NCBI RefSeq assembly: GCF_014201825.1
Contig: NZ_JACHFJ010000001.1
Span: 62,001 to 126,000, forward strand
Reading direction: 5' to 3'
Length of the DNA: 64,000 bases
DNA from: Acidocella aromatica
GTDB taxonomy: Bacteria > Pseudomonadota > Alphaproteobacteria > Acetobacterales > Acetobacteraceae
Part shown: positions 26,543 to 35,172 of the stretch, in pieces
How positions within the stretch are numbered: the stretch's first letter is position 1
How the letters are laid out: the number at the start of each line of letters is the position of its first letter
Made by a program: the position numbers and the translations under genes
The notes under the pieces: generated by a model
Database searches by the model: none
The model's input: only the letters and a program-made list of their open reading frames with translations
Told to the model about the DNA's origin: nothing

Positions 26543-28300
26543 ATGCGCGAGCGGCTCACCAATTTCCTCACGGGCCTCGCCGAGGCCTGGAGCCTCGCCA
26601 AGCCCTATTTCACCTCCGAGGAACGCTGGGTCGCTCGCGGCCTGCTTGCCGCCATTGTCACGCTCAACCTGATGCTGGTCGGGTTGAACGTGGTGCTCAC
26701 CTACTGGAACCGCGACTTCTTTGCCGCCATCCAGGTGTATGACGAAAAGACCGTGGTACATCTGCTGTACTACCTGTACATTATCCCGCCCGGCTCCACC
26801 CGCCCCATGCCGGGCTTCGCCGAGTTGGTCGTCGTTTACATCCTCATCGCGGTGTACGCCTTCTATCTCAACCAGATGCTGCAGATTAAATGGCGGCAAT
26901 GGTTGACGACGCATTATGTTGAGAACTGGCTGACCGACCGCGCCTATTACACCATCAGCCTCAGCCACAACCCCGGCGCCGTTATCGATAACCCGGACCA
27001 GCGCATCTCCGAGGATCTGCGGGATTTCACCGCCAATTCGCTGGCGCTGGGCATGGATTTCATCTCCAACGTCGTCACGCTGTTCAGCTTTGTCTTCGTG
27101 CTCTACGCCATCTCCGGCTCAATCACGGTTCTTGGTGTCACGATCCACGGCTACATGCTCTGGGTTGCGGTGCTGTACTCCGCCATCGGCACGGCAATCA
27201 CGCAGCTTATCGGCCGCAAGCTGGTGCCGCTCTCCTTCAGCCAGCAGCGGCTGGAGGCGAATTTCCGCTACGGGCTCGTGCGCGTGCGCGAGAACCCAGA
27301 GGCCATCGCCCTCTCGCGCGGCGAGGGGGACGAGCAGATCACCCTGCGCGAGCGCTTCCAGGCGGTACGGGATAATTTCTGGGCGATCATGCGCCGGACC
27401 AAGCTGCTAAACTTCTTCACCATCGGCTTCACGCAGATCGCCAATATCTTCCCACTGGTGGTCATCCTGCCGCGCTATTTCGCCAAGCTGATCGGCCTGG
27501 GCGAGCTATCGCAGATCCCCATGGTGTTCGGCCAAGTGCAGGGTGCGTTGTCCTGGTTCATCACCTCCTACCCCAACCTTGTGGCGTGGCGCGCAACCGT
27601 CTCGCGTTTGCATGGCTTCCGCGAGGCGATGGTCGCCGCACGTGCCGCCGCCGTTGGCGGGCCACGTTTGGGCCAGCCGGGCACGGCACTGGTGCTGGAC
27701 AACCTTACCCTGACCCTGCCCGATGGCCGCAAACTACTGGACCATGCCAGCCTCACCTTGCCGCCAGGCGAGAAGATCACCGTCACTGGCCCGTCCGGCT
27801 CCGGCAAATCCACGCTGTTCCGCGCCATCGCCGGCATCTGGCCCTTTGGCGGCGGGCAGATCACCCCGCCCTCCGGCAGCCTCATGTTCCTGCCGCAGAA
27901 GCCTTATTTCCCGCTCGGCAGCCTCAAGCGCAGCATCGCCTATCCGGCGCAGGACAGCACGATCAGCGACGATATGGCCCTGGATGCGCTCTCGGCGCTG
28001 GGCCTGGGACATTTGGCCTCCCGGCTACATGAGGCTGGCAATTGGGGGCTGCAGCTCTCGGGCGGCGAGCAACAGCGCCTAGCTCTGGCACGCGCGCTTG
28101 TCGCGACACCCGATTGGCTGTTCCTGGACGAGGCCACCTCGGCACTGGACCAGGAACTGGCCGCCAAGGTGCAAGCCACGCTGACCAAGCGGCTGCCGCA
28201 TACCACCATCGTCGCCATCAGCCATCATGACGGAGCGGGCCAACGGCAGCTGCATCTGGCGGATGGCGTTCTGACCCCCGCCGCCGAACCCGTGGCCTAA
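26543..28300 (+). CDS. SbmA/YddA-type ABC transporter, fused membrane and ATPase domains
   Basis: A half-transporter of 585 residues. The membrane part (about 1-370) has the ABC_membrane_2 pattern, for example VGLNVVLTYWNRDFFAA near the start and NPDQRISEDLRDF before the later helices. The ATPase part shows Walker A GPSGSGKST, signature LSGGEQQR and Walker B WLFLDEATS, with the switch His in AISHH. Relatives (YddA, BacA-related proteins) move peptides, vitamin B12 or very-long-chain fatty acids; the substrate here is unknown. It probably acts as a homodimer. It is coupled to the DUF3253 gene, and its stop overlaps the convergent Hint gene by 4 bases. Confidence 0.92.
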   Translation: MRERLTNFLTGLAEAWSLAKPYFTSEERWVARGLLAAIVTLNLMLVGLNVVLTYWNRDFFAAIQVYDEKTVVHLLYYLYIIPPGSTRPMPGFAELVVVYILIAVYAFYLNQMLQIKWRQWLTTHYVENWLTDRAYYTISLSHNPGAVIDNPDQRISEDLRDFTANSLALGMDFISNVVTLFSFVFVLYAISGSITVLGVTIHGYMLWVAVLYSAIGTAITQLIGRKLVPLSFSQQRLEANFRYGLVRVRENPEAIALSRGEGDEQITLRERFQAVRDNFWAIMRRTKLLNFFTIGFTQIANIFPLVVILPRYFAKLIGLGELSQIPMVFGQVQGALSWFITSYPNLVAWRATVSRLHGFREAMVAARAAAVGGPRLGQPGTALVLDNLTLTLPDGRKLLDHASLTLPPGEKITVTGPSGSGKSTLFRAIAGIWPFGGGQITPPSGSLMFLPQKPYFPLGSLKRSIAYPAQDSTISDDMALDALSALGLGHLASRLHEAGNWGLQLSGGEQQRLALARALVATPDWLFLDEATSALDQELAAKVQATLTKRLPHTTIVAISHHDGAGQRQLHLADGVLTPAAEPVA

Positions 28301-29445
28301 CGCGAGAGCCTGATTCCCACCATCCGGCTGGCAATACGCTGCCGGATGGTCTCCAGCTCCGGCCCGGAGGTGCAGAGCGGCGCGCAGCTCTCCGCTTCCC
28401 GCCTAGCCTGCATGGCTGCGGGCAGGGCAATGACCGCGTCCTCCGCATTGTCGAACACGCTGCGATGCCCGGTATCGAGGAAACTTTCCACTGGCGCCGC
28501 CTCGGCAAAGATGACGCCATGGCACAGCAGTTCGATATGGTAATAGGTTACCCGCCTTGCGCCGTGATCCTGGCGGATATTGGCCCAGTTGATCAGCGCC
28601 TTGGCCGGAACCAGCATGCCGTCGAGATACAACGCATGATCGGGCGAGAGCCGTAGCTCATGGGCTGGTATGCCATCGCCCAGCGCACCGGGTTCGATGA
28701 CCACGGGCCGCACCAACTCGGGCCGCAACTGCGTGGCGATTTCAACCTCCCGCCGCCCGATCCAGATAATTGGCCGTTCCTCCCCCTCGTGGGTGATGAC
28801 CAGATCCCCCTCGCGCAGTTCCTCGACCGGCACCTCACCGCGCGGGGTGAGGATGCGCGTTCCCGAAACGAAACAGGGGTTCACCGGCGTATCGGTGACG
28901 AACACGCCATCGATGTAGGGATGGTTGCTGTTCGGGTTCTCACGGATATCGGAGAAGCTGAGGACCAGCGTGGCGCTGTTGGCGGCGCTGCCGAACAGCC
29001 CGACGGCCATTTCGTCGATAATGTGCTGCTCATTGGCATTGAGCGTGAACGGCGTGCCAGGACCGGGCCGTACCGTGCCATCGACGATCAGAATCGTATC
29101 CGCGCTAGCGGCCGCCAGCGTGGCAAAACCCGCGAACTCGGCATTATCGGCTGCCGCAGTGCTGGCCACGTCCAGTTCCGAGAACAGACTCTTGATGACC
29201 TGCAGCGTCACCTGATCGCCTGGAATACCGTAATTCCAGGGCTGGAAGTTCAGCACCGTACCGCCGAAATAGGCGCTGGTGGACAGCGTGCCGTTAACCG
29301 TGGCGGTGTTCACCCCCATGGCTCCGTTGGTGAAGATCAGCACGCCGCTATCATCGGTATTGTTGAGGAACTCGATATTCATGCCGACCGTCAGCGGCTG
29401 CGTGATGGTCAACGTGCCGCCGGACGCTATGCTGTAACTCGCCAT
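28297..29445 (-). CDS. Hint-domain (Hedgehog/intein type) protein
   Basis: About 382 residues. The N-terminal 190 residues are a beta-rich, Thr/Ser/Gly-rich region resembling surface or secreted repeats (MASYSIASGGTLTITQPLTV). A Hint domain begins at Cys191 in CFVSGTRILTPRGEVPVEEL and includes the DHAL motif (LSPDHALYLDG) and a late HIELLCHGVIFAE stretch. Such proteins are common in Acetobacteraceae; whether they self-splice or cleave is unknown. The start ATG 29445 is preferred, with ATG 29484 as an in-frame alternative. No secretion gene is adjacent. Confidence 0.88.
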   Translation of the reverse strand: MASYSIASGGTLTITQPLTVGMNIEFLNNTDDSGVLIFTNGAMGVNTATVNGTLSTSAYFGGTVLNFQPWNYGIPGDQVTLQVIKSLFSELDVASTAAADNAEFAGFATLAAASADTILIVDGTVRPGPGTPFTLNANEQHIIDEMAVGLFGSAANSATLVLSFSDIRENPNSNHPYIDGVFVTDTPVNPCFVSGTRILTPRGEVPVEELREGDLVITHEGEERPIIWIGRREVEIATQLRPELVRPVVIEPGALGDGIPAHELRLSPDHALYLDGMLVPAKALINWANIRQDHGARRVTYYHIELLCHGVIFAEAAPVESFLDTGHRSVFDNAEDAVIALPAAMQARREAESCAPLCTSGPELETIRQRIASRMVGIRLSR

Positions 29446-29554
29446 GCCCGTTCCCGCAGGCCAAAAGGCGTTCAGCACAACCATAGCGCCGAATCAACTT
29501 AAGGCAACTTACCGCAGATTGTATCTTATCCGGTTAACGAATCAACAAACGGGG

Positions 29555-30595
29555 TTAAAGAATAAACCCGCCGCCAAGCACGCGTGTGCCGTCGTAAAAC
29601 ACCGCCGCTTGGCCGGGCGCGGCAAGGGCCGGTTCCTCCAGATGCAGCACCGCGCCGCTCCCGTCCGGGACAATCCGCGCCGGGTGCAACGTATCCCGCG
29701 CCCGCAGCTTCACCGCCGCATGCAACTCGCGCGGCTCCACCAGCCAGTTCACGTCACGCAGCCGTACCGTGGGGCTCTGCACCCCGCGCGGGCCGACGAC
29801 GATGCGCCGTGTCCCCGGTTCGATCTTCTTTACCACCATATGCGCGGCCGTATCCGGCAGGCGCTTGGCCTGGCCGATGGTGTAACGGGCGATGCCTTGA
29901 TGCTGGCCGAGCACGCGACCATCCTCGGCTACGACATCCCCCGCTTCCAGCGCGTCCGGACGGTATTTCTCCACGATCCCGGCATAGGTGCCGGAGGGGA
30001 CGAAGCAGATATCCTGGCTATCCGCCTTGTCGGCCACGGCGAGGCCCATCTCCGCCGCAATGGCGCGGACTTCGGCCTTCGAGGCATAGTCGCCCAGCGG
30101 AAACCGGCAAAATTCCAGTTGCTCGCGTGTGGTGGCGAAAAGGAACCAGCTCTGGTCGCGGCTATCATCCACGGCCTTGTGCATCTCGGCGCCGTTGGGG
30201 CCTTCAAACCGGCGCACATAGTGGCCGGTGGCCATCGCCTCGGCGCCCAGCCCGCGCGCCATCTCCAGCAGATCCCCGAATTTCAGGTGCTGGTTGCAGG
30301 CGATGCAGGGGACAGGAGTCTGGCCACCGGCGTAGGAATCGGCGAAGGCGGAGATCACGCTCTGCTGGAAGCGTGCCTCCGAGTCGATGACATAATGGGC
30401 AATGCCGAGCCGGTCCGCGACACGCTTGGCATCGTGGATGTCCTGCCCGGCGCAACACGCGCCCTTACGGCCCACGGCCGCGCCATGGTCGTAGAGCTGC
30501 AGCGTCACGCCAATCACCTCATGCCCGGCGCGCGCCATAAGCCCGGCGACCACCGAACTATCGACCCCGCCGGACATGGCGACCACAACCTTCAT
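29555..30595 (-). CDS. mnmA: tRNA-specific 2-thiouridylase MnmA
   Basis: This 346-residue enzyme puts sulfur on U34 of tRNA for Lys, Glu and Gln. The PP-loop SGGVDSS is near the N-terminus. Catalytic cysteines are in PCIACNQHLKF and in the later DSQDICFVPSG region. TGHYVRR binds tRNA/adenylate. It is the last gene of the cysE-desulfurase-ferredoxin-mnmA operon, 8 bases after the ferredoxin stop. The desulfurase encoded two genes upstream is a natural sulfur donor. Confidence 0.97.
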   Translation of the reverse strand: MKVVVAMSGGVDSSVVAGLMARAGHEVIGVTLQLYDHGAAVGRKGACCAGQDIHDAKRVADRLGIAHYVIDSEARFQQSVISAFADSYAGGQTPVPCIACNQHLKFGDLLEMARGLGAEAMATGHYVRRFEGPNGAEMHKAVDDSRDQSWFLFATTREQLEFCRFPLGDYASKAEVRAIAAEMGLAVADKADSQDICFVPSGTYAGIVEKYRPDALEAGDVVAEDGRVLGQHQGIARYTIGQAKRLPDTAAHMVVKKIEPGTRRIVVGPRGVQSPTVRLRDVNWLVEPRELHAAVKLRARDTLHPARIVPDGSGAVLHLEEPALAAPGQAAVFYDGTRVLGGGFIL

Positions 30596-30603
30596 GGCTT
30601 GTC

Positions 30604-30927
30604 TCAGCCCGCCTTCTTGCTGGGCGGCAGACGCACGGTGAGGCCGTCCAGCGCCTCGGTGATGGTGATCTGGCAGCCGAGACGCGAGGTCTTCTCCAGC
30701 CCGAACGCCACGTCCAGCATGTCCTCTTCGTCCTCGGAGGGGGATTTCAGCTTATCGAACCACTCCGGCGCGATGATCACATGGCAGGTGGAGCAGGCCA
30801 GCGAGCCTTCGCATGCGCCTTCCAGATCCACGCCATGCTTGTGGGCCACCTCGAGCACGGAGAGCCCAAGCGGGGCCTCCACCTCACGCGGCTGGCCGTT
30901 ACGTTCGATAAAAGTCATTTTCGGCAT
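30604..30927 (-). CDS. fdx: 2Fe-2S ferredoxin (adrenodoxin type)
   Basis: This 107-residue electron carrier of the Isc/adrenodoxin class has ligand cysteines in [12 protein letters not shown] (C-x5-C-x2-C) and a fourth in SRLGCQI. The acidic SEDEEDMLD helix that contacts redox partners is present. ATG 30927 is chosen because [11 protein letters not shown] is the family N-terminus. It lies between the desulfurase (31-bp gap) and mnmA (8-bp gap). iscU and the hscBA chaperones are not in this operon. Confidence 0.96.
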   Translation of the reverse strand: MPKMTFIERNGQPREVEAPLGLSVLEVAHKHGVDLEGACEGSLACSTCHVIIAPEWFDKLKSPSEDEEDMLDVAFGLEKTSRLGCQITITEALDGLTVRLPPSKKAG

Positions 30928-30958
30928 ATGCAAAACCTTGAATACTGTGGGGGCGTCG

Positions 30959-32050
30959 TTAAGCCGAAGCGGCCTGCGGGCGCAAGGCTCGTTTCGCCAT
31001 GGTGGCATAGGCAGCCGCAAAACGCTCCACCGCCCCCTCCGTCACATCCCAGGGCAGAGAGACGCGGATGGCTTGACCCGCAAGCTCGCCCTGGCCCATG
31101 GCGGCCAGCACATGGCTGGAAGTGACCTTGCCTGAAGAGCAGGCCGAACCGGCCGAAACCGCGATTCCGGCCATGTCCAGCGCGATGAGCTGGGTATCGG
31201 CCCGCACGCCCGGTAGCGCCAGACAGATGGTGTTGGGCAGACGCGGCGCCCCGGCCCCCATCACCACCGCCCCTGAGGCGATAGCAGCGGCTTCCATCGC
31301 ATCACGATACGCGGCAATCCGTTCGGCCTCGTAGGGTTCGCCCAAAACCACCGCCAGCGCAGCGATGGCCGGGAGCGGCGGCGTGCCGCCACGGCGCCCC
31401 AGCTCCTGCCCGCCGCCGCGCATCAGCGGGTTGATTTCCAGCCCCTTGCGCGTGACCAGCGCCCCGGCCCCCATCACCCCGCCGAATTTATGGCCGGAGA
31501 GGGCGAAGCTCGCCGCCCCCAGCGCAAGCCAATCCTGGTTGCAGCGCCCAATGGCCTGCACGGCATCCACATGCAGCAACGCTCCATGCGCCGCGCAAAG
31601 CCGCCCTGCCGCCGCGATGTCATGCAGCACGCCGGTCTCGTTATTCGCTGCCATCAGGCAGAGCAGGGCATCGGGATGCATCGTCAGCAGCGCATTCAGC
31701 GCCGCAAAATCAAGCGTGCCATCCACCAGCACTGGCACCGGCACCGCATCGGGCGCGGCGGCGCGGATGGAATCATGCTCGGTGGTGCCGGTCAGCACCG
31801 GCCGCCCTACCCCCAGCGCATGGATGGCCAGGGCATTGGCTTCCGTGGCCCCGGAGGTGAACACCACATCCTGGGGCCGCGAGTGGCAATGCTGGGCCAC
31901 CGCCTCCCGCGCCTCTTCCAGCAGCTTACGTGCCGCCCGCCCCGCCGCATGAGTCGAGGACGGGTTGCCCAGCGTGTTCATCGCCGCCAGAGCTGCCTCA
32001 CGCGCCGCGTGGCGCACCGGCTCTGTGGCATTGGCATCCAGATACAGCAT
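30959..32050 (-). CDS. Cysteine desulfurase (NifS/IscS-like)
   Basis: This 363-residue PLP enzyme takes sulfur from cysteine as a persulfide. Features: N-terminal [13 protein letters not shown]-contacting [21 protein letters not shown], the Schiff-base Lys in SGHKFGG, and the persulfide Cys in [11 protein letters not shown]. It is shorter than E. coli IscS (about 404) and lacks that protein's long C-terminal extension. Placed 5 bases after cysE and before fdx and mnmA, it may supply sulfur for tRNA thiolation rather than general Fe-S assembly (inference). Confidence 0.94.
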   Translation of the reverse strand: MLYLDANATEPVRHAAREAALAAMNTLGNPSSTHAAGRAARKLLEEAREAVAQHCHSRPQDVVFTSGATEANALAIHALGVGRPVLTGTTEHDSIRAAAPDAVPVPVLVDGTLDFAALNALLTMHPDALLCLMAANNETGVLHDIAAAGRLCAAHGALLHVDAVQAIGRCNQDWLALGAASFALSGHKFGGVMGAGALVTRKGLEINPLMRGGGQELGRRGGTPPLPAIAALAVVLGEPYEAERIAAYRDAMEAAAIASGAVVMGAGAPRLPNTICLALPGVRADTQLIALDMAGIAVSAGSACSSGKVTSSHVLAAMGQGELAGQAIRVSLPWDVTEGAVERFAAAYATMAKRALRPQAASA

Positions 32051-32055
32051 TGCCT

Positions 32056-32718
32056 TTAAATCTCCGGCTGCTGGGCCGCCTGGCCCGCAATCCGCCCCTC
32101 CAGCGCGCTCAACTTGGCCCGGAGCAGCTCGACCTCATGGAAAAGCGGGTCCAAGCAGGGGTCGCAGGGCGTGCCATAGGCGTCGAAGCGTGGCTTGCCG
32201 GCCTCGCGCTCCACCGGGCGGGCGGGGATGCCAACCACCGTGGTCTCCGCCGCCACCGGGGCCACCACCACGGCGTTGGCGCCGATCCGCGCCCCGTCGC
32301 CAATCTCAATCGCCCCCAGCACCTTGGCCCCGGCCCCGATGATCACGTTATTGCCGATGGTCGGGTGGCGCGTGCCGCCTTTCAGGCTGGTCCCGCCCAA
32401 AGTCACCTGGTGGTAGATGAACACGTCATCGCCAATCTCGGCGGTCTCGCCGATCACCACGCCCATGCCGTGGTCGATGAGAAAGCGCCGGCCCAGCTTG
32501 GCGCCGGGGTGTATCTCGACACCCGTGAGAAACCGGCCGATATGCGAGATGAACCGCCCCAGCGTGCGCCAGCCCCGCCGCCAGCAGGCGCTGGCCACCA
32601 GATGAATCCCCACCGCGTGCAGCCCCGGATAGCAGAGCAGCACCTCGAGATTCGACCGGGCCGCAGGGTCGCGCTCCCGATATGCCCGGATCGTCTCCGC
32701 TAAAAACATAAGGGACAT
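32056..32718 (-). CDS. cysE: Serine O-acetyltransferase
   Basis: This 220-residue enzyme makes O-acetylserine from serine and acetyl-CoA, the first step of cysteine synthesis. Left-handed beta-helix hexapeptide repeats run through [20 protein letters not shown] to [10 protein letters not shown]. The catalytic His/Asp region is [17 protein letters not shown], and [18 protein letters not shown] is typical. The short N-terminal helical domain marks the EpsC/SrpH subtype. A C-terminal extension with [14 protein letters not shown] is characteristic of this alphaproteobacterial form. It heads a four-gene minus-strand operon. Confidence 0.95.
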   Translation of the reverse strand: MSLMFLAETIRAYRERDPAARSNLEVLLCYPGLHAVGIHLVASACWRRGWRTLGRFISHIGRFLTGVEIHPGAKLGRRFLIDHGMGVVIGETAEIGDDVFIYHQVTLGGTSLKGGTRHPTIGNNVIIGAGAKVLGAIEIGDGARIGANAVVVAPVAAETTVVGIPARPVEREAGKPRFDAYGTPCDPCLDPLFHEVELLRAKLSALEGRIAGQAAQQPEI

Positions 32719-32892
32719 GCGAATTTCCGTGGATAAACAGCCGAGAAGCAGGCTATATTAACAGACCTGTGGGGAAACCCATCGTTAAACGTTTTGTAAT
32801 GTCACGAAGCCGTGAGGAGCATTTAGTTATCTGGACCGATTAGGTCAACTTTCCGCTGGCCAAGGGCCTCGCCCTCGCCGGTTGTTTTTGCG

Positions 32893-32911
32893 GCTAAAGC
32901 TCTTCTTTAGC
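32893..32911. repeat. Perfect 7-bp inverted repeat before the alpha/beta hydrolase gene
   Basis: GCTAAAG (32893-32899) and CTTTAGC (32905-32911) flank CTCTT, 39 bases before the ATG at 32950. The 231-bp divergent gap between cysE and the hydrolase otherwise shows no gene. It could be a small operator or a leader hairpin. Confidence 0.4.
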
Positions 32912-32949
32912 GAATTTCCGTATGCTGTTGATGAAAGACGAGTCAGAGA

Positions 32950-33615
32950 ATGCCTGAAGTGATGTTTGCCGGCCCGGAAGGCCGCCTTGAGGGTCGCTAC
33001 CACCACGCCAAGGAGCGTGGCGCCCCGCTGGCGCTGGTGCTGCACCCGCACCCGCTCCACGGCGGCACCATGAACAACCGCATCACCTACACCATGTACC
33101 AGGTGTTCCAACGCCTGGGTTTCTCCGTCATGCGCTTCAACTTCCGCGGCGTGGGCCGTAGCCAGAGCAAGTTCGACGGTGGCATGGGCGAGATTAACGA
33201 CGCCGCGGCGGCGCTGGACTGGATGCAGGCGCTCAATCCCGGCCATGGCGGCCTGTGGATCGCCGGTTATTCCTTCGGCGCCTTCGTGGGCATGCAACTG
33301 CTGATGCGCCGCCCGGAAGTCTCCGGCTGGGTCTCCGTCGCCCCGCCGGCGGCGCATTATGATTTCGGGTTCCTTGCCCCCTGCCCTTGCGGCGGGCTGA
33401 TGATTCATGGCGATGCCGACGAGCTGGTGCCGGAGAATTCCGTGCGCAAGCTGGTGGACAAGCTCAACCTGCAGAAGGGCGTGGCCATTGACTACCGCGT
33501 GTTCGAGGGAGCGGACCACGTGTTCGCCAACCATGCGGACAAGGTGGCCGAGGCGGTTGAGGGTTACGTGACCCAGCAACTCGCCCGCAAGCAGATGGCC
33601 CTTGCGGCGGATTAA
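32950..33615 (+). CDS. Alpha/beta hydrolase of the serine-hydrolase type
   Basis: This 221-residue single-domain hydrolase has the oxyanion-region LHPHPLHGGTMNN, nucleophile Ser108 in IAGYSFGAFVG, Asp in GDADELVP and His in GADHVFA, a full catalytic triad. The pattern belongs to the widespread family annotated as alpha/beta hydrolase or dienelactone-hydrolase-like, whose substrates are mostly unknown. There is no signal peptide, so it is cytosolic. A strong bidirectional terminator follows and separates it from the converging chemotaxis operon. Confidence 0.92.
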   Translation: MPEVMFAGPEGRLEGRYHHAKERGAPLALVLHPHPLHGGTMNNRITYTMYQVFQRLGFSVMRFNFRGVGRSQSKFDGGMGEINDAAAALDWMQALNPGHGGLWIAGYSFGAFVGMQLLMRRPEVSGWVSVAPPAAHYDFGFLAPCPCGGLMIHGDADELVPENSVRKLVDKLNLQKGVAIDYRVFEGADHVFANHADKVAEAVEGYVTQQLARKQMALAAD

Positions 33616-33637
33616 TTCCGCCACCTCTCAAACGCGA

Positions 33638-33667
33638 AAACGGCGCCTTGCGGCGCCGTTTTTTTAT
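33638..33667. terminator. Bidirectional terminator between the hydrolase and the che operon
   Basis: CGGCGCC (33641-33647) pairs with GGCGCCG (33652-33658) around TTGC. AAAA precedes the stem and seven T follow it, so the hairpin fits termination of the plus-strand hydrolase and, less strongly, of the minus-strand cheW at 33667. Confidence 0.88.
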
Positions 33668-34152
33668 TATAGAGCCTCGGCCATCTGTTGAACCTCTGCG
33701 TCTGGCATGAGCGCTGGTATGGAGATGACGCTGACAATGCGGTGCTCCATCATCACCAGCCCTTCCAGGAACTCCTTCGGCGCTGCGGTTCCGGTTTCCG
33801 GGATCGGCTGGCGCATATCATCCGTCACGGTGATGATATCGCATACCGCATCCACCAGCAGCCCTGCCACCTTGTCTCCGGCCTCCACCACCACAACCAC
33901 CGAACCCGCCCCAGGCTCGCGCGCGGGCAGGCCGAGCCTCACGGCAAGATCGACCACCACCAGCACTGTACCGCGCAAATTGACCATGCCTTTGATAAAA
34001 GCTGGAGCATGCGGAAGATGCGTGGAGGCAATCCAACCACGGATCTCGCGGATGGAGCGAATATCCATGGCGAACTCCTGCTCCCCGCAGCGCACCGAGA
34101 GCAACTCCATGCGTCGTTCCTGGGTACCGTAGCGCTGATGCATTCCGTCCAT
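33667..34152 (-). CDS. cheW: Chemotaxis coupling protein CheW (second copy)
   Basis: This 161-residue adaptor links chemoreceptors to CheA. CheW-domain landmarks are SIREIRGW, FIKGMVNLRGTVLVVVDLAVR and GLLVDAVCDIITV. It is only moderately similar to the other CheW in this operon (37072-37539), so the two probably serve different array positions or signals. Start ATG 34152 has GGAG 10 bases upstream and overlaps the region just after the preceding stop. It is the last gene of the che operon. Confidence 0.93.
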   Translation of the reverse strand: MDGMHQRYGTQERRMELLSVRCGEQEFAMDIRSIREIRGWIASTHLPHAPAFIKGMVNLRGTVLVVVDLAVRLGLPAREPGAGSVVVVVEAGDKVAGLLVDAVCDIITVTDDMRQPIPETGTAAPKEFLEGLVMMEHRIVSVISIPALMPDAEVQQMAEAL

Positions 34153-34153
34153 G

Positions 34154-34531
34154 TTAAAACATCTCCAATTCACCGGATTTTTGGCCAGACTCCTCCGGCC
34201 CAGACGCCCCATTCAGGCGATGTTGCAAGTCCGAGAGCGTGACTTTGCTGAGCGCGGAGTGCGGGTTCACGCTCCATTCCTCGGGCAGCAACCTACTGAT
34301 GGTCAGCATGTATTTCGCAAGGGCCGCCAATCTCTGCGCCAACAGATCCATCGACTGCACGTCGCGATGGCGCTCTGGGTCGTTAGCCACCACCAGCAAA
34401 GCCGGACCAAGCGAGGCCTGCAACTGCTCGGTAAACTGCCAAAGCTCGTGAAACTCCTCGCCCAGAGCCTCCAGTATCGAATTCAGCGGCGCATGGTGCC
34501 GCTCATCTTCGCAGCTCCGGTTGTTATTCAT
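34154..34531 (-). CDS. Small helical protein of the che operon with a CheZ-like DxxxQ motif
   Basis: 125 residues, not a family I can name. It looks all-helical: ILEALGEEFHELWQFTEQLQ, then a helix VQSMDLLAQRLAALAKYM and a C-terminal acidic tail ending ELEMF. The central helix carries Asp62-x3-Gln66 (DLLAQ) in the context Q-S-M-D-L-L-A-Q-R-L, which resembles the D-x3-Q active site of CheZ and of CheZ-like phosphatases acting on CheY-P. No CheZ, CheC or CheX is otherwise present. AGGCAGG precedes ATG 34531, and the stop is one base from the next cheW start. The phosphatase role is inference. Confidence 0.7.
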   Translation of the reverse strand: MNNNRSCEDERHHAPLNSILEALGEEFHELWQFTEQLQASLGPALLVVANDPERHRDVQSMDLLAQRLAALAKYMLTISRLLPEEWSVNPHSALSKVTLSDLQHRLNGASGPEESGQKSGELEMF

Positions 34532-34608
34532 CCTGCCTCTCCCGCCCGGCACCTCAGCTGGGCCTATGGGCAGAGAATGCCCGGCACGGGTTAACGGCTG
34601 GCGAAGAT

Positions 34609-35172
34609 TCAGAACAATTCGACATTACCGGCACTGGTCGGCATCTGCGGACGAATTCGCTCCGACCGAAGAATCGAATCCGTCTCGTTAGACAACAGCA
34701 CCTGCCGCGCCCGGCCCGTATGCGGCCAAAATTGGATCCTTCGCCCCTGGTCGCCGCGCAAACTGCCGCCAACCAAATTGATCTCCTCCTCGCGGAGGAA
34801 GCCTTCTGCAAAATGCGCGTTCATCTCGCCTATATCCGTCAGCCCCTTGATCATCCGTGCCCCACCAAAGAGCTTAGCCTTCATTCGGCTTTTCTGCGCA
34901 CCACGGCGCAGTAACGCGTTCAGCAGTAGTTCCATGGCATGTACACCAAAGCGCATGGCATCGCCTCCTGGCTGGCGGCGAGATCCATCGCCCGGCAGCA
35001 GGAAATGATTCATGCCACCGATTCCGGCCACGCCATCCCAGATGCAGGCCGCGATGCAAGAGCCAAGAATCGTGGTCAGCACGGTATGGGGATCGTCATC
35101 CACATAGTGCTCGCCTTGAACAATGTTGATCTTTCGTTCCTGGCGCGCCGATGTGCCGGTTAGGAGCGTCAT
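34609..35172 (-). CDS. cheD: Chemoreceptor glutamine deamidase CheD
   Basis: This 187-residue enzyme deamidates glutamines on chemoreceptors and can take part in adaptation. Catalytic Cys39 is in [12 protein letters not shown] and His56 in [10 protein letters not shown]; the third conserved element is [10 protein letters not shown]. The C-terminus ends AGNVELF. Its start overlaps the cheB stop by 4 bases. A 77-base gap separates it from the next gene, the small DxxxQ protein. Confidence 0.95.
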   Translation of the reverse strand: MTLLTGTSARQERKINIVQGEHYVDDDPHTVLTTILGSCIAACIWDGVAGIGGMNHFLLPGDGSRRQPGGDAMRFGVHAMELLLNALLRRGAQKSRMKAKLFGGARMIKGLTDIGEMNAHFAEGFLREEEINLVGGSLRGDQGRRIQFWPHTGRARQVLLSNETDSILRSERIRPQMPTSAGNVELF

